Made by a program: the position numbers and the translations under genes. DNA of 5,536 nt, taken from contig JAOUKG010000231.1 of NCBI GenBank assembly GCA_029882725.1, forward strand, positions 1 to 5,536, in the 5' to 3' direction. Of the stretch, positions 1 to 5,536 are shown piece after piece. The notes beneath the pieces were generated by a model. It was not told the origin of the DNA and ran no database searches. It saw only the letters and a list, made by a program, of their open reading frames with translations. This DNA is from Cyclobacteriaceae bacterium. GTDB taxonomy: Bacteria > Bacteroidota > Bacteroidia > Cytophagales > Cyclobacteriaceae. The number at the start of each line of letters is the position of its first letter. The first letter of the stretch is position 1.

Positions 1-1
1 C

Positions 2-187
2 CCTGTTTTACAAGGGGCAACCCTTCAACAATTGGAAGATTGGGAACTAATAGGTGATGGGGTTGGTGTTAGGTGGAAACAATTGGATGAAGACCTTTCA
101 ATTAAAGGGTTTATCAAATCCTCTGCTTTAAGTCAGGCACTGAGAAACCTTCAGAATGCAGAGGGTGATGACAATGTAGTGATTTGA
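2..187 (+). CDS. DUF2442 domain protein, 3' end only
   Basis: This is the C-terminal 61 residues of a gene that begins before the window; the frame is open from the left edge and stops at TGA 185-187. The stretch DWELIGDGVGVRW followed by LDEDLSIKG closely matches the conserved core of DUF2442 proteins, which are small (roughly 80-100 residues) and of unknown biochemical function. From family knowledge, DUF2442 genes often sit next to a DUF4160 gene in pairs that resemble toxin-antitoxin modules; any such partner would lie upstream and cannot be seen. The tail after the core (about 30 residues, ending NAEGDDNVVI) is polar and low in recognisable features. It converges on the oxidoreductase gene, with 116 bp between the two stop codons. 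The assignment rests on recalled motif similarity, so confidence is moderate. Confidence 0.7.
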   Translation, partial: PVLQGATLQQLEDWELIGDGVGVRWKQLDEDLSIKGFIKSSALSQALRNLQNAEGDDNVVI

Positions 188-303
188 AAGGAATTATTTT
201 TGATGTGCCTTTCCGTAGTATATCAAATAAGTCTCGGTTAAAACATTGGACAATACCATCAGCCATCTACCTGCTGAACATCGTTTGATATTGATTATTT
301 AAT
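188..303. other. Convergent intergenic gap, no clear terminator
   Basis: This 116-bp AT-rich gap lies between two converging stop codons. It contains a weak inverted repeat, GAAAGG (186-191) with CCTTTC (208-213), separated by 16 nt, and a 5-bp TCAGC/GCTGA hairpin near 259-277. Neither is followed by a T-tract on either strand, so I do not call a terminator. Confidence 0.4.
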
Positions 304-1419
304 TTACTTTTTTAGAATCACATCTTTTCCCGTTCTGGCACTTTCCTTAGCCGCTTCTAAAATCTCTACTACCATCATATTGTTTTCCAAAGAAGTCAGA
401 TCGTTTGCTGGGAGGTTATAGCCATTCCTCACTAAATGGGAGAGAAGAGCAAAGGGATCATTGTTTGGTGTATTTCGTGAGGGTGCTTTCACCTGAGTAA
501 AATTTTTCTCGCCGTCCAGGCGTATTTTCATGTCGGTTCCATTTTCTGCAATAGCATATCCTGTTTTTCCATATACTTCTATGTCTTTCCTAGAAAAAGG
601 CCAGTTCCAGGAGGCCTGTATGATGATCTGTGCCTCAGGATAGGTTAGCACGATGGTAGCTTCATCATCTACTTTGGGATAAATATCAGGCTTGATTTGT
701 TGGGTTACGGCCATCACCGATAGGGGACGCTTCCCTTCCATTAGCCAGGTGGCCAGGTTGGCACCATAGCATCCAAAGTCATTAAGAGCCCCTGCTCCAT
801 TTAATTCAGGGTCGGTAAGCCATTCAAAAAATTCATTACTAACTCCAATTTCTTTCGGCCCTTCATGCCCATCGTGCACTACAATTTTGCGTATAGGACC
901 CAGCTTATCTTTTTCAACAGCCAGATCATATATGTAATGATTGGAACCATACCAAGTGGTTTCATAATTGGTTAATAACATAATTTTGTGTTTTAGAGCT
1001 AATTCTTGCATTTTTTTGGCATGTTCAACACTCACAGCCAAGGGTTTTTCTACCATCACGTGAATTCCCCGTGGTGCACATTTCTCAACCACTTCCAAAT
1101 GACCATAGATGTTATTAAATGCAGTTACAGCCTCAGGTTTTGCCTTATCCAGCATTTCTTCAATGGTGTTATATACCATTTTCATGGAAAAGCCATACCG
1201 TTTGCTATACCTTTCAGCTAAAGCATTATTGGGTTCAACGATGCCCACAATTTCGATATCCCCTTGGTCTTTACGCCCTAAAATCCAGTTAACATGGTCG
1301 TGTTCCAAACCAATAATTCCTATCCTGACAGGCTTTTCTTTTGTAGTTGGAAATGCAAAGGAATTCGAGAGGGTGATTATGAGTAATATAACTATGGGGA
1401 GAGTGTTTTTTAATGTCAT
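304..1419 (-). CDS. Gfo/Idh/MocA family oxidoreductase, exported
   Basis: This predicted NAD(P)-dependent sugar or cyclitol oxidoreductase has 371 residues, a usual family length. Residues 1-23 form a Sec-type signal: one Lys, a hydrophobic run (about 7-17), then SNSFAFP. There is no twin-arginine motif and no Cys lipobox. The Rossmann domain begins at 31 with VRIGIIGLEHDH (G34, G37); an acidic residue, E62, ends the second strand. The hallmark EKP is at 124-126, with K125 the expected catalytic/cofactor lysine. The C-terminal domain has DFGCYGAN (214-221), where the common DxGxHxxD pattern becomes DxGxYxxN, as in glucose-fructose oxidoreductase-like members. No other ATG occurs before codon 79, so the start at 1419 is the only plausible one and the signal is real. 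The substrate cannot be told. It is divergent from the cytochrome/dehydrogenase gene, which suggests shared control. Family assignment is firm; the exported location is inferred. Confidence 0.92.
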   Translation of the reverse strand: MTLKNTLPIVILLIITLSNSFAFPTTKEKPVRIGIIGLEHDHVNWILGRKDQGDIEIVGIVEPNNALAERYSKRYGFSMKMVYNTIEEMLDKAKPEAVTAFNNIYGHLEVVEKCAPRGIHVMVEKPLAVSVEHAKKMQELALKHKIMLLTNYETTWYGSNHYIYDLAVEKDKLGPIRKIVVHDGHEGPKEIGVSNEFFEWLTDPELNGAGALNDFGCYGANLATWLMEGKRPLSVMAVTQQIKPDIYPKVDDEATIVLTYPEAQIIIQASWNWPFSRKDIEVYGKTGYAIAENGTDMKIRLDGEKNFTQVKAPSRNTPNNDPFALLSHLVRNGYNLPANDLTSLENNMMVVEILEAAKESARTGKDVILKK

Positions 1420-1544
1420 GATAGATTATAATAGTAAATGAATAAAGTGAAGATAGGTATAAAAAGGAATCATTGTATAATTTTTCGTTGGTGAAGTGGG
1501 GTAGAGTGCTTTTTATAGTTTTATAAATCATTTACTTTTACAAA
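1420..1544. promoter_or_regulatory. Divergent control region with mirrored TCATTTACT
   Basis: This 125-bp gap separates two divergent start codons, so it should hold the promoters of both genes. An exact 9-bp inverted repeat flanks it: AGTAAATGA at 1433-1441 and TCATTTACT at 1528-1536. Read in each gene's own direction, both starts are preceded by TCATTTACT(A/T)TTA, with the 9-mer ending 13 nt (oxidoreductase) or 8 nt (dehydrogenase) before the ATG. This could be a pair of operator half-sites, a leader element that assists initiation without a Shine-Dalgarno sequence, or chance in AT-rich DNA. I found no convincing full match to the Bacteroidota promoter pattern (TTTG, about 19 nt, TAnnTTTG) on either strand; TAATTTTT near 1478-1485 is a partial -7-like match without a good upstream partner. 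Confidence 0.4.
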
Positions 1545-2990
1545 ATGAAGAATTTGATCTACCTCCTCTCAATACTTGTGCTTGTTTCTGCCTGCAACCC
1601 CGGCGGTAAAAGAGAAAAGGATGGCTTTTCAGCTATCGATTCAACCCATCTGGAAGCGAAAAATTTATACTCCATCCATTGTGCAGGTTGTCACGGTGCA
1701 GATATGGGCGGTGGAAATGCCGCGGCTTTAATTAAGGAAGATTGGAAATATGGACGAACAAAAGGATTGATGTTCCGTAATGTGAAGTTCGGAATACCAG
1801 GTACTGAAATGGCTACTTTTGAAGCGGTATTATCCGATGATAATATTGGGAAATTAGTCTCATATATAAGAGAATCTCAGGGTACGCCGCCCGAAAGAAA
1901 AGTGGATTTGCCTGATATCATACAAACTGCAGATTATAAAATCACAATTGAAAAAGTGGTAAATGGAGGCATTGAGGTTCCCTGGGCGATTGAATTTGTT
2001 GATAATGAACATGCTTTAATCAGTGAAAGAACCGGGAAATTAAGATGGCTTGTGAATGGGAAAATCAATAAAGAGCCGGTACATGGTACTCCTGCAGTGT
2101 ATTTAGGTACAAGTACTGGCGGGTATATGGATATTGCCCTCGATCCTAATTATACCCGGAATGGTTGGGTGTATTTGTCGTATAGTTATAGCCGTGCCAA
2201 TTACAATGATTCTCAAGAGCCTGCAACTACACGCGTTATCAGGGGAAAAATCAAGGAAAATCAATGGACAGAAGAACAAGTTCTTTTCGAAGCTCCCGAT
2301 TCACTTTGGGTAGTGGATGGAAACCGCTGGGGTTGTCGTTTATTATTTGATAACGAAGGCCATTTAATTTTTACCATTGGTGATATGGGAAGGGACATGG
2401 ATTCTCAGGATCCGGGTGTTGTTTCCGGAAAAACATTCAGAATAAATTCGGATGGTAGTATTCCCCGGGATAATCCGTACAGAAATACAGAAGGAGCGTT
2501 GGCTGCTATTTACTCGTTGGGAAACAGAAACGTGCAAGGTTTGTCAATTGACCCCGCTACAGGAAAAATTTGGGCATCAGAACACGGCCCTATGGGAGGA
2601 GATGAATTAAATATTTTGAAAAAAGGTGCCAATTATGGTTGGCCGGTCATTACCTACGGCCGGGATTATTCCGGAGCTACAGTTTCTGAAAAGACACATC
2701 AGGAAGGTATGGAGCAGCCCCTATGGCAGTGGACACCCAGTATTGGTGTTTGTCCCATTGAATTTGTAAATAATAGTGTCTTTGAAAAATGGAAAGGCAA
2801 CCTGCTTGTAGGTTCCCTGGCTTTTGAAGATTTGACCAGATATGTGATTGAGGGCGACAGTATTGTGGGTAGTGAATTGATTTGGAGAGGTTTAGGACGT
2901 ATTCGCGATGTAAAAACTGCACCAGATGGATCAATTTATGTTGTGTTGAATAGCCCGGACTGGATCGTAAGGTTGGGAGTGAGTAAATAG
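1545..2990 (+). CDS. Cytochrome c-GSDH propeller fusion lipoprotein
   Basis: This 481-residue protein is probably an envelope dehydrogenase that passes electrons from a sugar-type substrate to its own haem. A short lipoprotein signal ends in LVSAC, with Cys17 the lipidation site. A class I cytochrome c domain (about 36-112) has CAGCH at 46-50 and a likely axial Met89 (GTEMATF). From about 133 to the end is a glucose/sorbosone dehydrogenase (GSDH) beta-propeller: VPWAIEF (145-151), a GDMGRDMDSQDPG segment (279-291), LGNRNVQG (325-332) matching the PQQ-contacting Arg-Asn of soluble glucose dehydrogenase, SEHGPMGGDE (345-354) matching the calcium-site loop, NYGWP (363-367) and GRIRD (451-455). 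Two expected residues differ: the catalytic His is Arg261 (NRWGCRL), and the usual Lys in GSLK is Ala426 (GSLAF). Fold and haem are firm; PQQ use and substrate are uncertain. Confidence 0.9.
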   Translation: MKNLIYLLSILVLVSACNPGGKREKDGFSAIDSTHLEAKNLYSIHCAGCHGADMGGGNAAALIKEDWKYGRTKGLMFRNVKFGIPGTEMATFEAVLSDDNIGKLVSYIRESQGTPPERKVDLPDIIQTADYKITIEKVVNGGIEVPWAIEFVDNEHALISERTGKLRWLVNGKINKEPVHGTPAVYLGTSTGGYMDIALDPNYTRNGWVYLSYSYSRANYNDSQEPATTRVIRGKIKENQWTEEQVLFEAPDSLWVVDGNRWGCRLLFDNEGHLIFTIGDMGRDMDSQDPGVVSGKTFRINSDGSIPRDNPYRNTEGALAAIYSLGNRNVQGLSIDPATGKIWASEHGPMGGDELNILKKGANYGWPVITYGRDYSGATVSEKTHQEGMEQPLWQWTPSIGVCPIEFVNNSVFEKWKGNLLVGSLAFEDLTRYVIEGDSIVGSELIWRGLGRIRDVKTAPDGSIYVVLNSPDWIVRLGVSK

Positions 2991-3005
2991 GGGTTGCCCA
3001 TTTAT

Positions 3006-3026
3006 ATGCCCTACTAAATAGGGCGT
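3006..3026 (+). terminator. Stem-loop after dehydrogenase gene, possible terminator
   Basis: GCCCTA (3008-3013) pairs perfectly with TAGGGC (3019-3024) across a 5-nt loop, CTAAA. An added T-G wobble and an A-T pair extend the stem to 8 bp. It starts 15 nt after the stop codon at 2988-2990, a fitting place for a terminator. No T-tract follows it (the next bases are GCTGAAAAAATGG), so it is not a canonical intrinsic terminator. It could instead protect the mRNA 3' end. Confidence 0.35.
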
Positions 3027-3090
3027 GCTGAAAAAATGGGGAATTCTTTACAAAAAATGGAGTAGAGACACACCTTCAGCCGGTTAGTCT

Positions 3091-3133
3091 GGTTACTATT
3101 GGGTGGCCTCCCTACGGGGGTATGTTAATAACC
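3091..3133. repeat. Nested inverted repeat, possible structured element
   Basis: GGTTACTA at 3091-3098 can pair with TAATAACC at 3126-3133 (7 of 8 positions, one C-A mismatch). Inside it, CCTCCC (3107-3112) and GGGGG (3116-3120) form a 5-bp triloop hairpin with loop TAC. The inner part is markedly GC-rich for this DNA. It could be a degraded repeat element, a protein-binding site or a structured leader piece; a chance fold is also possible. No direct repeat flanks were seen to prove insertion. Confidence 0.25.
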
Positions 3134-3388
3134 AAATTCCAGGCGAACCACTTCCGGGGTCATAAAAAAATTGAGAGACCAAACTTTGTTCATGCGTATG
3201 ACTTGTTTATATGTTATAAAGGCTAATAATACCCCTTAACTTAACGGCATTGAACCCTGAATATTCACGAGCAATCGATTATAAACCCAGATAACAGTAT
3301 GGAGAAATGGATTTGCATATATTCATCCTTAAATTACAATCACAATATTTAAAGTTTTACATATTCTTTCATAAATTTAAACCTCACG

Positions 3389-3814
3389 ATGACGTTTATG
3401 ATTATCCATAAAACAAGAAATTATATTTTTCCGGTACTTTTGTTTTTTATATTGTCGGGTTTGGATTTTATCAATACCTCGCCTTATACCCTATATGTTT
3501 TTGAAGGTTCCGATTGGTGTTCTAATTGCCGTCGTCTGGAAAATACAGTTTTGGCGAAAGAAGAATTTCTTGATTTCCTTTCTAAAAGGGAAATTGCAAT
3601 TCATAAAATAGACTTTCCACAACGGATAAAACAATCGAAGGAAGAAAAAAAAATCAATGCTGCCATCGCAGAGTTATATGCTTTTGATGGTAGTTTTCCC
3701 ACACTTATTCTTGCAAAAACCAATGCTCAGAACTTTGAAAAAGTATTCTACTCCAATCAATCTGTAAGTCAAATGCAACAGCAAATTATTGACAAACTCA
3801 AACTCTTGCAATGA
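3389..3814 (+). CDS. Membrane-anchored thioredoxin-like protein
   Basis: This is a 141-residue thioredoxin-fold protein, probably facing the periplasm and handling disulfides there. Residues about 12-28 form a hydrophobic segment that acts as a signal or an uncleaved anchor; no clear cleavage site or lipobox is visible. The active site is EGSDWCSNCRRLE, with Cys44 and Cys47 as the CxxC pair. FPTL at 103-106 supplies the cis-proline (P104) typical of the fold. The lysine-rich stretch after KIDFPQ (73-78) matches envelope thioredoxin family members of Bacteroidota that I recall beside apbE. An internal ATG at codon 4 is an alternative start and would not alter the anchor. The stop codon overlaps the apbE start in ATGA (3811-3814), so the two genes are very likely translated together. 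A likely job is to keep cysteines of the operon's small lipoprotein reduced; this is inferred from context. Confidence 0.85.
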   Translation: MTFMIIHKTRNYIFPVLLFFILSGLDFINTSPYTLYVFEGSDWCSNCRRLENTVLAKEEFLDFLSKREIAIHKIDFPQRIKQSKEEKKINAAIAELYAFDGSFPTLILAKTNAQNFEKVFYSNQSVSQMQQQIIDKLKLLQ

Positions 3815-4740
3815 AATTATTTAAGGTATCGTCCAGGCTGATGGGGTCGGCTTTTCAATTAGGAATAGTGCATCATGATGAAAAATTCGCAAAGGAAAAC
3901 CTGCAACTGGGTATTGACGAAATTAAAAGACTGGAACTTATGTTTTCAGAATTTCTGCCCAATTCAGAAACTTCCCTGATCAACCAATCGGCCGCCCGGC
4001 ATCCCGTAAAAATATCTTCCGAATGCTTTGGTCTTATTAAAAGATGTCTTAATATTTCACAACTTTCCTCAGGAGCCTTTGATATTACAGTGAGTCCACT
4101 TAAAAAATTATATCACTTCAAAAATGAAAATTTTGAAATGCCCGACAAAAAATCAGTCATGTCTACATTGCAATCTGTTGGTTTTAAAAACATTCATTTA
4201 GATGAAGTAAATTCCACGATTTTCTTTTCTGAAAAAAACACGAAAATAAGTTTCGCCGCTATTGGAAAAGGATATGCTTCTGATTGCGTGAAAAATTTGT
4301 GGTTAAGAAATGGATTCAATGCGGGATTTGTCAATGCCAGTGGTGATCTTAATGCTTTTGGGGAAAACGCTGATGGCAACTCCTGGAAAATAGGTATTGC
4401 CAACCCCGATGACAAGTCAAAAATTTTGATGTATGTACCTATGAAAAACAATTCGGTAGCCACATCGGGTGATTATGAACAACACTTTTTATACAAAAAC
4501 AAACGATATTCGCACAATATCAGCCCTTTTACAGGTATGCCTGTATATGGAATTAAAAGTGTTACCGTTTTTTCTCCCAGTGCAGAACTCTCAGATGCTT
4601 TGGCAACGGCAGTTTATGTGAAAGGAAAATTTGATGGTATTAATTGGGTAAACCAACTTCCTTATACACATGCCATCATTATTGATAATGAAAATGAAAT
4701 TCATTTTTCTAAAAACCTGAACTATGAAACAGTTTCTTAA
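3811..4740 (+). CDS. apbE: FAD:protein FMN transferase (ApbE family)
   Basis: ApbE enzymes use FAD and Mg2+ to attach FMN covalently to Ser or Thr of target redox proteins, usually outside the cytoplasm. This 309-residue protein shows the family landmarks in order: LMGSAFQL (10-17), SGAFDITVSPL (87-97), AAIGKGYASD (149-158), VNASGDLNAFG (174-184), SVATSGDYEQ (215-224), YSHNISPFTGMP (233-244) and LSDALATA (260-267), where D262 and T266 match the usual metal ligands. Unusually, it has no signal peptide or lipobox: the catalytic fold starts within the first 15 residues. An in-frame TGA at 3790-3792, with no start codon between it and 3811, rules out a longer form. It may therefore act in the cytoplasm, or the family branch may differ. 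No clear [ST]GA[ST] flavinylation target is encoded in the visible part of the operon. It overlaps its upstream neighbour by 4 bp and its downstream one by 17 bp. Confidence 0.93.
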   Translation: MKLFKVSSRLMGSAFQLGIVHHDEKFAKENLQLGIDEIKRLELMFSEFLPNSETSLINQSAARHPVKISSECFGLIKRCLNISQLSSGAFDITVSPLKKLYHFKNENFEMPDKKSVMSTLQSVGFKNIHLDEVNSTIFFSEKNTKISFAAIGKGYASDCVKNLWLRNGFNAGFVNASGDLNAFGENADGNSWKIGIANPDDKSKILMYVPMKNNSVATSGDYEQHFLYKNKRYSHNISPFTGMPVYGIKSVTVFSPSAELSDALATAVYVKGKFDGINWVNQLPYTHAIIIDNENEIHFSKNLNYETVS

Positions 4741-4951
4741 ATACAGTGTGTTCCTGATGTTTTTATCTTCATTGTCTTCGTTAGGTTCTTGTGTCAATTT
4801 GAAATCCTATGAAAAAGTGTATGTAAACGACCCCGAAATGACTATGGGTGCAAGTTCAGGTAAAAGTTATCTGAATTATATCCATTCTATCAGGGAAGGA
4901 GCTAACCCGGCTGGAACAGCTAAATCAAGCGGCGGATGTGGATGTAATTAA
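4724..4951 (+). CDS. Small DUF4266 lipoprotein with Cys-Gly-Cys tail
   Basis: This 75-residue lipoprotein has a hydrophobic signal (about 4-20) ending in LGSC, with Cys23 the lipidation site, leaving a mature peptide of only 53 residues. The mature part has a YEK/DPEM segment (29-39), a SIREG segment (55-59) and the C-terminal GGCGCN (70-75). That layout, namely a short lipoprotein with an acidic-Met segment, a central Arg-Glu and a Gly-Cys-Gly-Cys-Asn end, fits DUF4266, whose function is unknown to me. The paired Cys72 and Cys74 could bind a metal, form a disulfide or carry a modification. The start lies inside the end of apbE (17-bp overlap), and the DUF3570 gene begins 12 bp after its stop, so it is firmly part of the operon. 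It may be the substrate or carrier that the thioredoxin and ApbE proteins act on; this is inference. Confidence 0.87.
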   Translation: MKQFLKYSVFLMFLSSLSSLGSCVNLKSYEKVYVNDPEMTMGASSGKSYLNYIHSIREGANPAGTAKSSGGCGCN

Positions 4952-4963
4952 TACCTGTTTTTT

Positions 4964-5536
4964 ATGAAGAGAAAGTATCTTATAGTAGGAAGTATAGCGT
5001 TTTTTAACTATTTCGCCAGAGCCCAACCAACCGATAGCACAAGTCAAATTGTGAAAAAAACCGAAATTGAATTAGTTTATAACCATTATATACAAAATGG
5101 AAACAACTCTGCGGTTACCGGTGGACAGGGTACCGAGGCTCTTACGGTTTACGGCCCGGCAATCAACCTAAAAAGAAATTTCAAAAAAAACACCTACTCC
5201 CTTAATATGGGTGCAGATGTAATTACGTCTGCTTCTACCGATAATATCGACTATGTAGTTTCGTCTGCTTCGCTTGTCGATACCCGTTCTTATTTAACTG
5301 CCGGTATTGAAAGACCTGTAAACCATAAAAATTTCTCCCTGCATGGAGGAGTAGGTTTTTCCATTGAAAGTGATTACTTGTCAATAGGCAGTAAAATTGG
5401 ACTTTTTCGCGAAAGTTTGGATAAAATGAGTACTATTTCACTCGATTTTCAGATGTATAACGATGATTTGAGATGGGGGAGGTTAAACCCTGATGAATGG
5501 CGACCTGTAAAATTAATCTATCCCTCTGATTTACAG
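4964..5536 (+). CDS. DUF3570 outer-membrane-type protein, 5' part
   Basis: The first 191 residues are present and the frame is open to the window's end; the family is usually about twice this length or more. A Sec signal (1-20) ends in ARA before Gln21. The mature part shows the alternating polar/hydrophobic, Gly- and Tyr-rich strands of an outer-membrane beta-barrel. Motifs include VTGGQGTEAL (51-60), TVYGPAINL (61-69), GADVITSASTDNID (83-96) and SSASLVDTR (100-108), which I recognise as DUF3570 signatures. The Asp-rich turns could bind calcium, but this is not shown. Function is unknown. It directly follows the DUF4266 lipoprotein gene, and the two families are partners as I recall, so the barrel may export, display or anchor that peptide at the surface. 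The start is fixed by the ATG at 4964; no Shine-Dalgarno sequence precedes it. Confidence 0.88.
   Translation, partial: MKRKYLIVGSIAFFNYFARAQPTDSTSQIVKKTEIELVYNHYIQNGNNSAVTGGQGTEALTVYGPAINLKRNFKKNTYSLNMGADVITSASTDNIDYVVSSASLVDTRSYLTAGIERPVNHKNFSLHGGVGFSIESDYLSIGSKIGLFRESLDKMSTISLDFQMYNDDLRWGRLNPDEWRPVKLIYPSDLQ

Larger units (their letters stand above)
2991..3388. other. 398-bp intergenic region without a gene
   Basis: I see no credible coding frame on either strand and no tRNA or rRNA. The left part holds the hairpin just after the dehydrogenase stop. The middle (about 3075-3165) is more GC-rich than its surroundings and contains a nested inverted repeat. The right part (about 3180-3388) is very AT-rich and should contain the promoter of the thioredoxin/apbE operon. 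One weak candidate is TTTG at 3185-3188 followed after 19 nt by TATATGTT (3208-3215), which has the right spacing for a Bacteroidota promoter but only partly matches TAnnTTTG. If used, it would leave a leader of about 170 nt. There is no Shine-Dalgarno sequence before the ATG at 3389. Confidence 0.45.

Noticed and set aside
220..291. ATATCAAA (220-227) and TTTGATAT (284-291) form an exact 8-bp inverted repeat.
   Set aside because: The 56-nt spacing and AT-rich composition make chance likely, and there is no T-tract or known site type.
1006..1531. Several open frames of 70-110 codons overlapping the 5' part of the oxidoreductase gene and the divergent control region, on both strands.
   Set aside because: They lie opposite or out of frame with a strongly supported gene, and their translations show no recognisable family or protein-like composition.
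2661..2685. DYSGAT (residues 374-379) in the cytochrome/dehydrogenase protein resembles the [ST]GA[ST] FMN-attachment motif, with an apbE gene nearby.
   Set aside because: YSG at this place is usual for the sugar-dehydrogenase family (GxxYSG after NYGWP), and the Asp is one residue too close to match the DxxSGAT pattern. The resemblance is best explained by the propeller fold.
3091..3150. A tRNA-like reading of the GC-rich segment, which ends near GGCGAACCA.
   Set aside because: No T-loop GTTCRANNC, anticodon stem or acceptor pairing could be assembled on either strand.
4194..4797. Reverse-strand open frames of 68 and 89 codons within apbE and the DUF4266 gene.
   Set aside because: They are shadows of well-supported forward genes and their translations lack any family signature.
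4841..4865. MGASSG in the DUF4266 lipoprotein as an FMN-attachment site.
   Set aside because: The motif needs Ser or Thr before Gly-Ala, and here it is Met. Other DUF4266 members, as I recall them, do not have a GAS/GAT at this point.

Overview
The window looks like a chromosomal segment of a Bacteroidota bacterium. It is AT-rich, no start codon has a convincing Shine-Dalgarno sequence upstream, and two gene products carry lipobox signal peptides. The DUF4266/DUF3570 gene set and the cytochrome-fused sugar dehydrogenase are also types I associate with that phylum. A finer placement is not supported by what can be read here.

Layout. (1) Positions 2-187 (+): the 3' end of a small DUF2442-family gene. 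(2) Positions 304-1419 (-): a Gfo/Idh/MocA-family oxidoreductase with an N-terminal Sec-type signal. (3) Positions 1545-2990 (+), divergent from it: a lipoprotein joining a c-type cytochrome domain to a glucose/sorbosone-dehydrogenase-type beta-propeller. The two divergent genes share a 125-bp control region, and each has the same TCATTTACT motif just upstream of its start. (4) Positions 2991-3388: a 398-bp gap with no gene, holding two possible RNA/DNA hairpins. (5) Positions 3389-5536 (+): a tightly packed operon encoding a membrane-anchored thioredoxin-like protein (CSNC), an ApbE-type FAD:protein FMN transferase, a 75-residue DUF4266 lipoprotein ending in GGCGCN, and the first 191 residues of a DUF3570 outer-membrane-type protein that runs off the window. 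The first two genes overlap by 4 bp (ATGA), the next two by 17 bp, and the last gap is 12 bp.

How the genes may work together. The operon is the most interesting part. A thiol-disulfide protein, a flavin-attaching enzyme, a tiny Cys-tailed lipoprotein and a probable outer-membrane barrel together suggest an envelope redox or protein-maturation system of unknown function. I recall this four-gene set recurring in Gram-negative genomes, but I do not know of an assigned function. The divergent pair looks like independent envelope carbohydrate oxidation. The propeller protein appears to have lost two residues that contact PQQ in soluble glucose dehydrogenase, so its activity should not be assumed.
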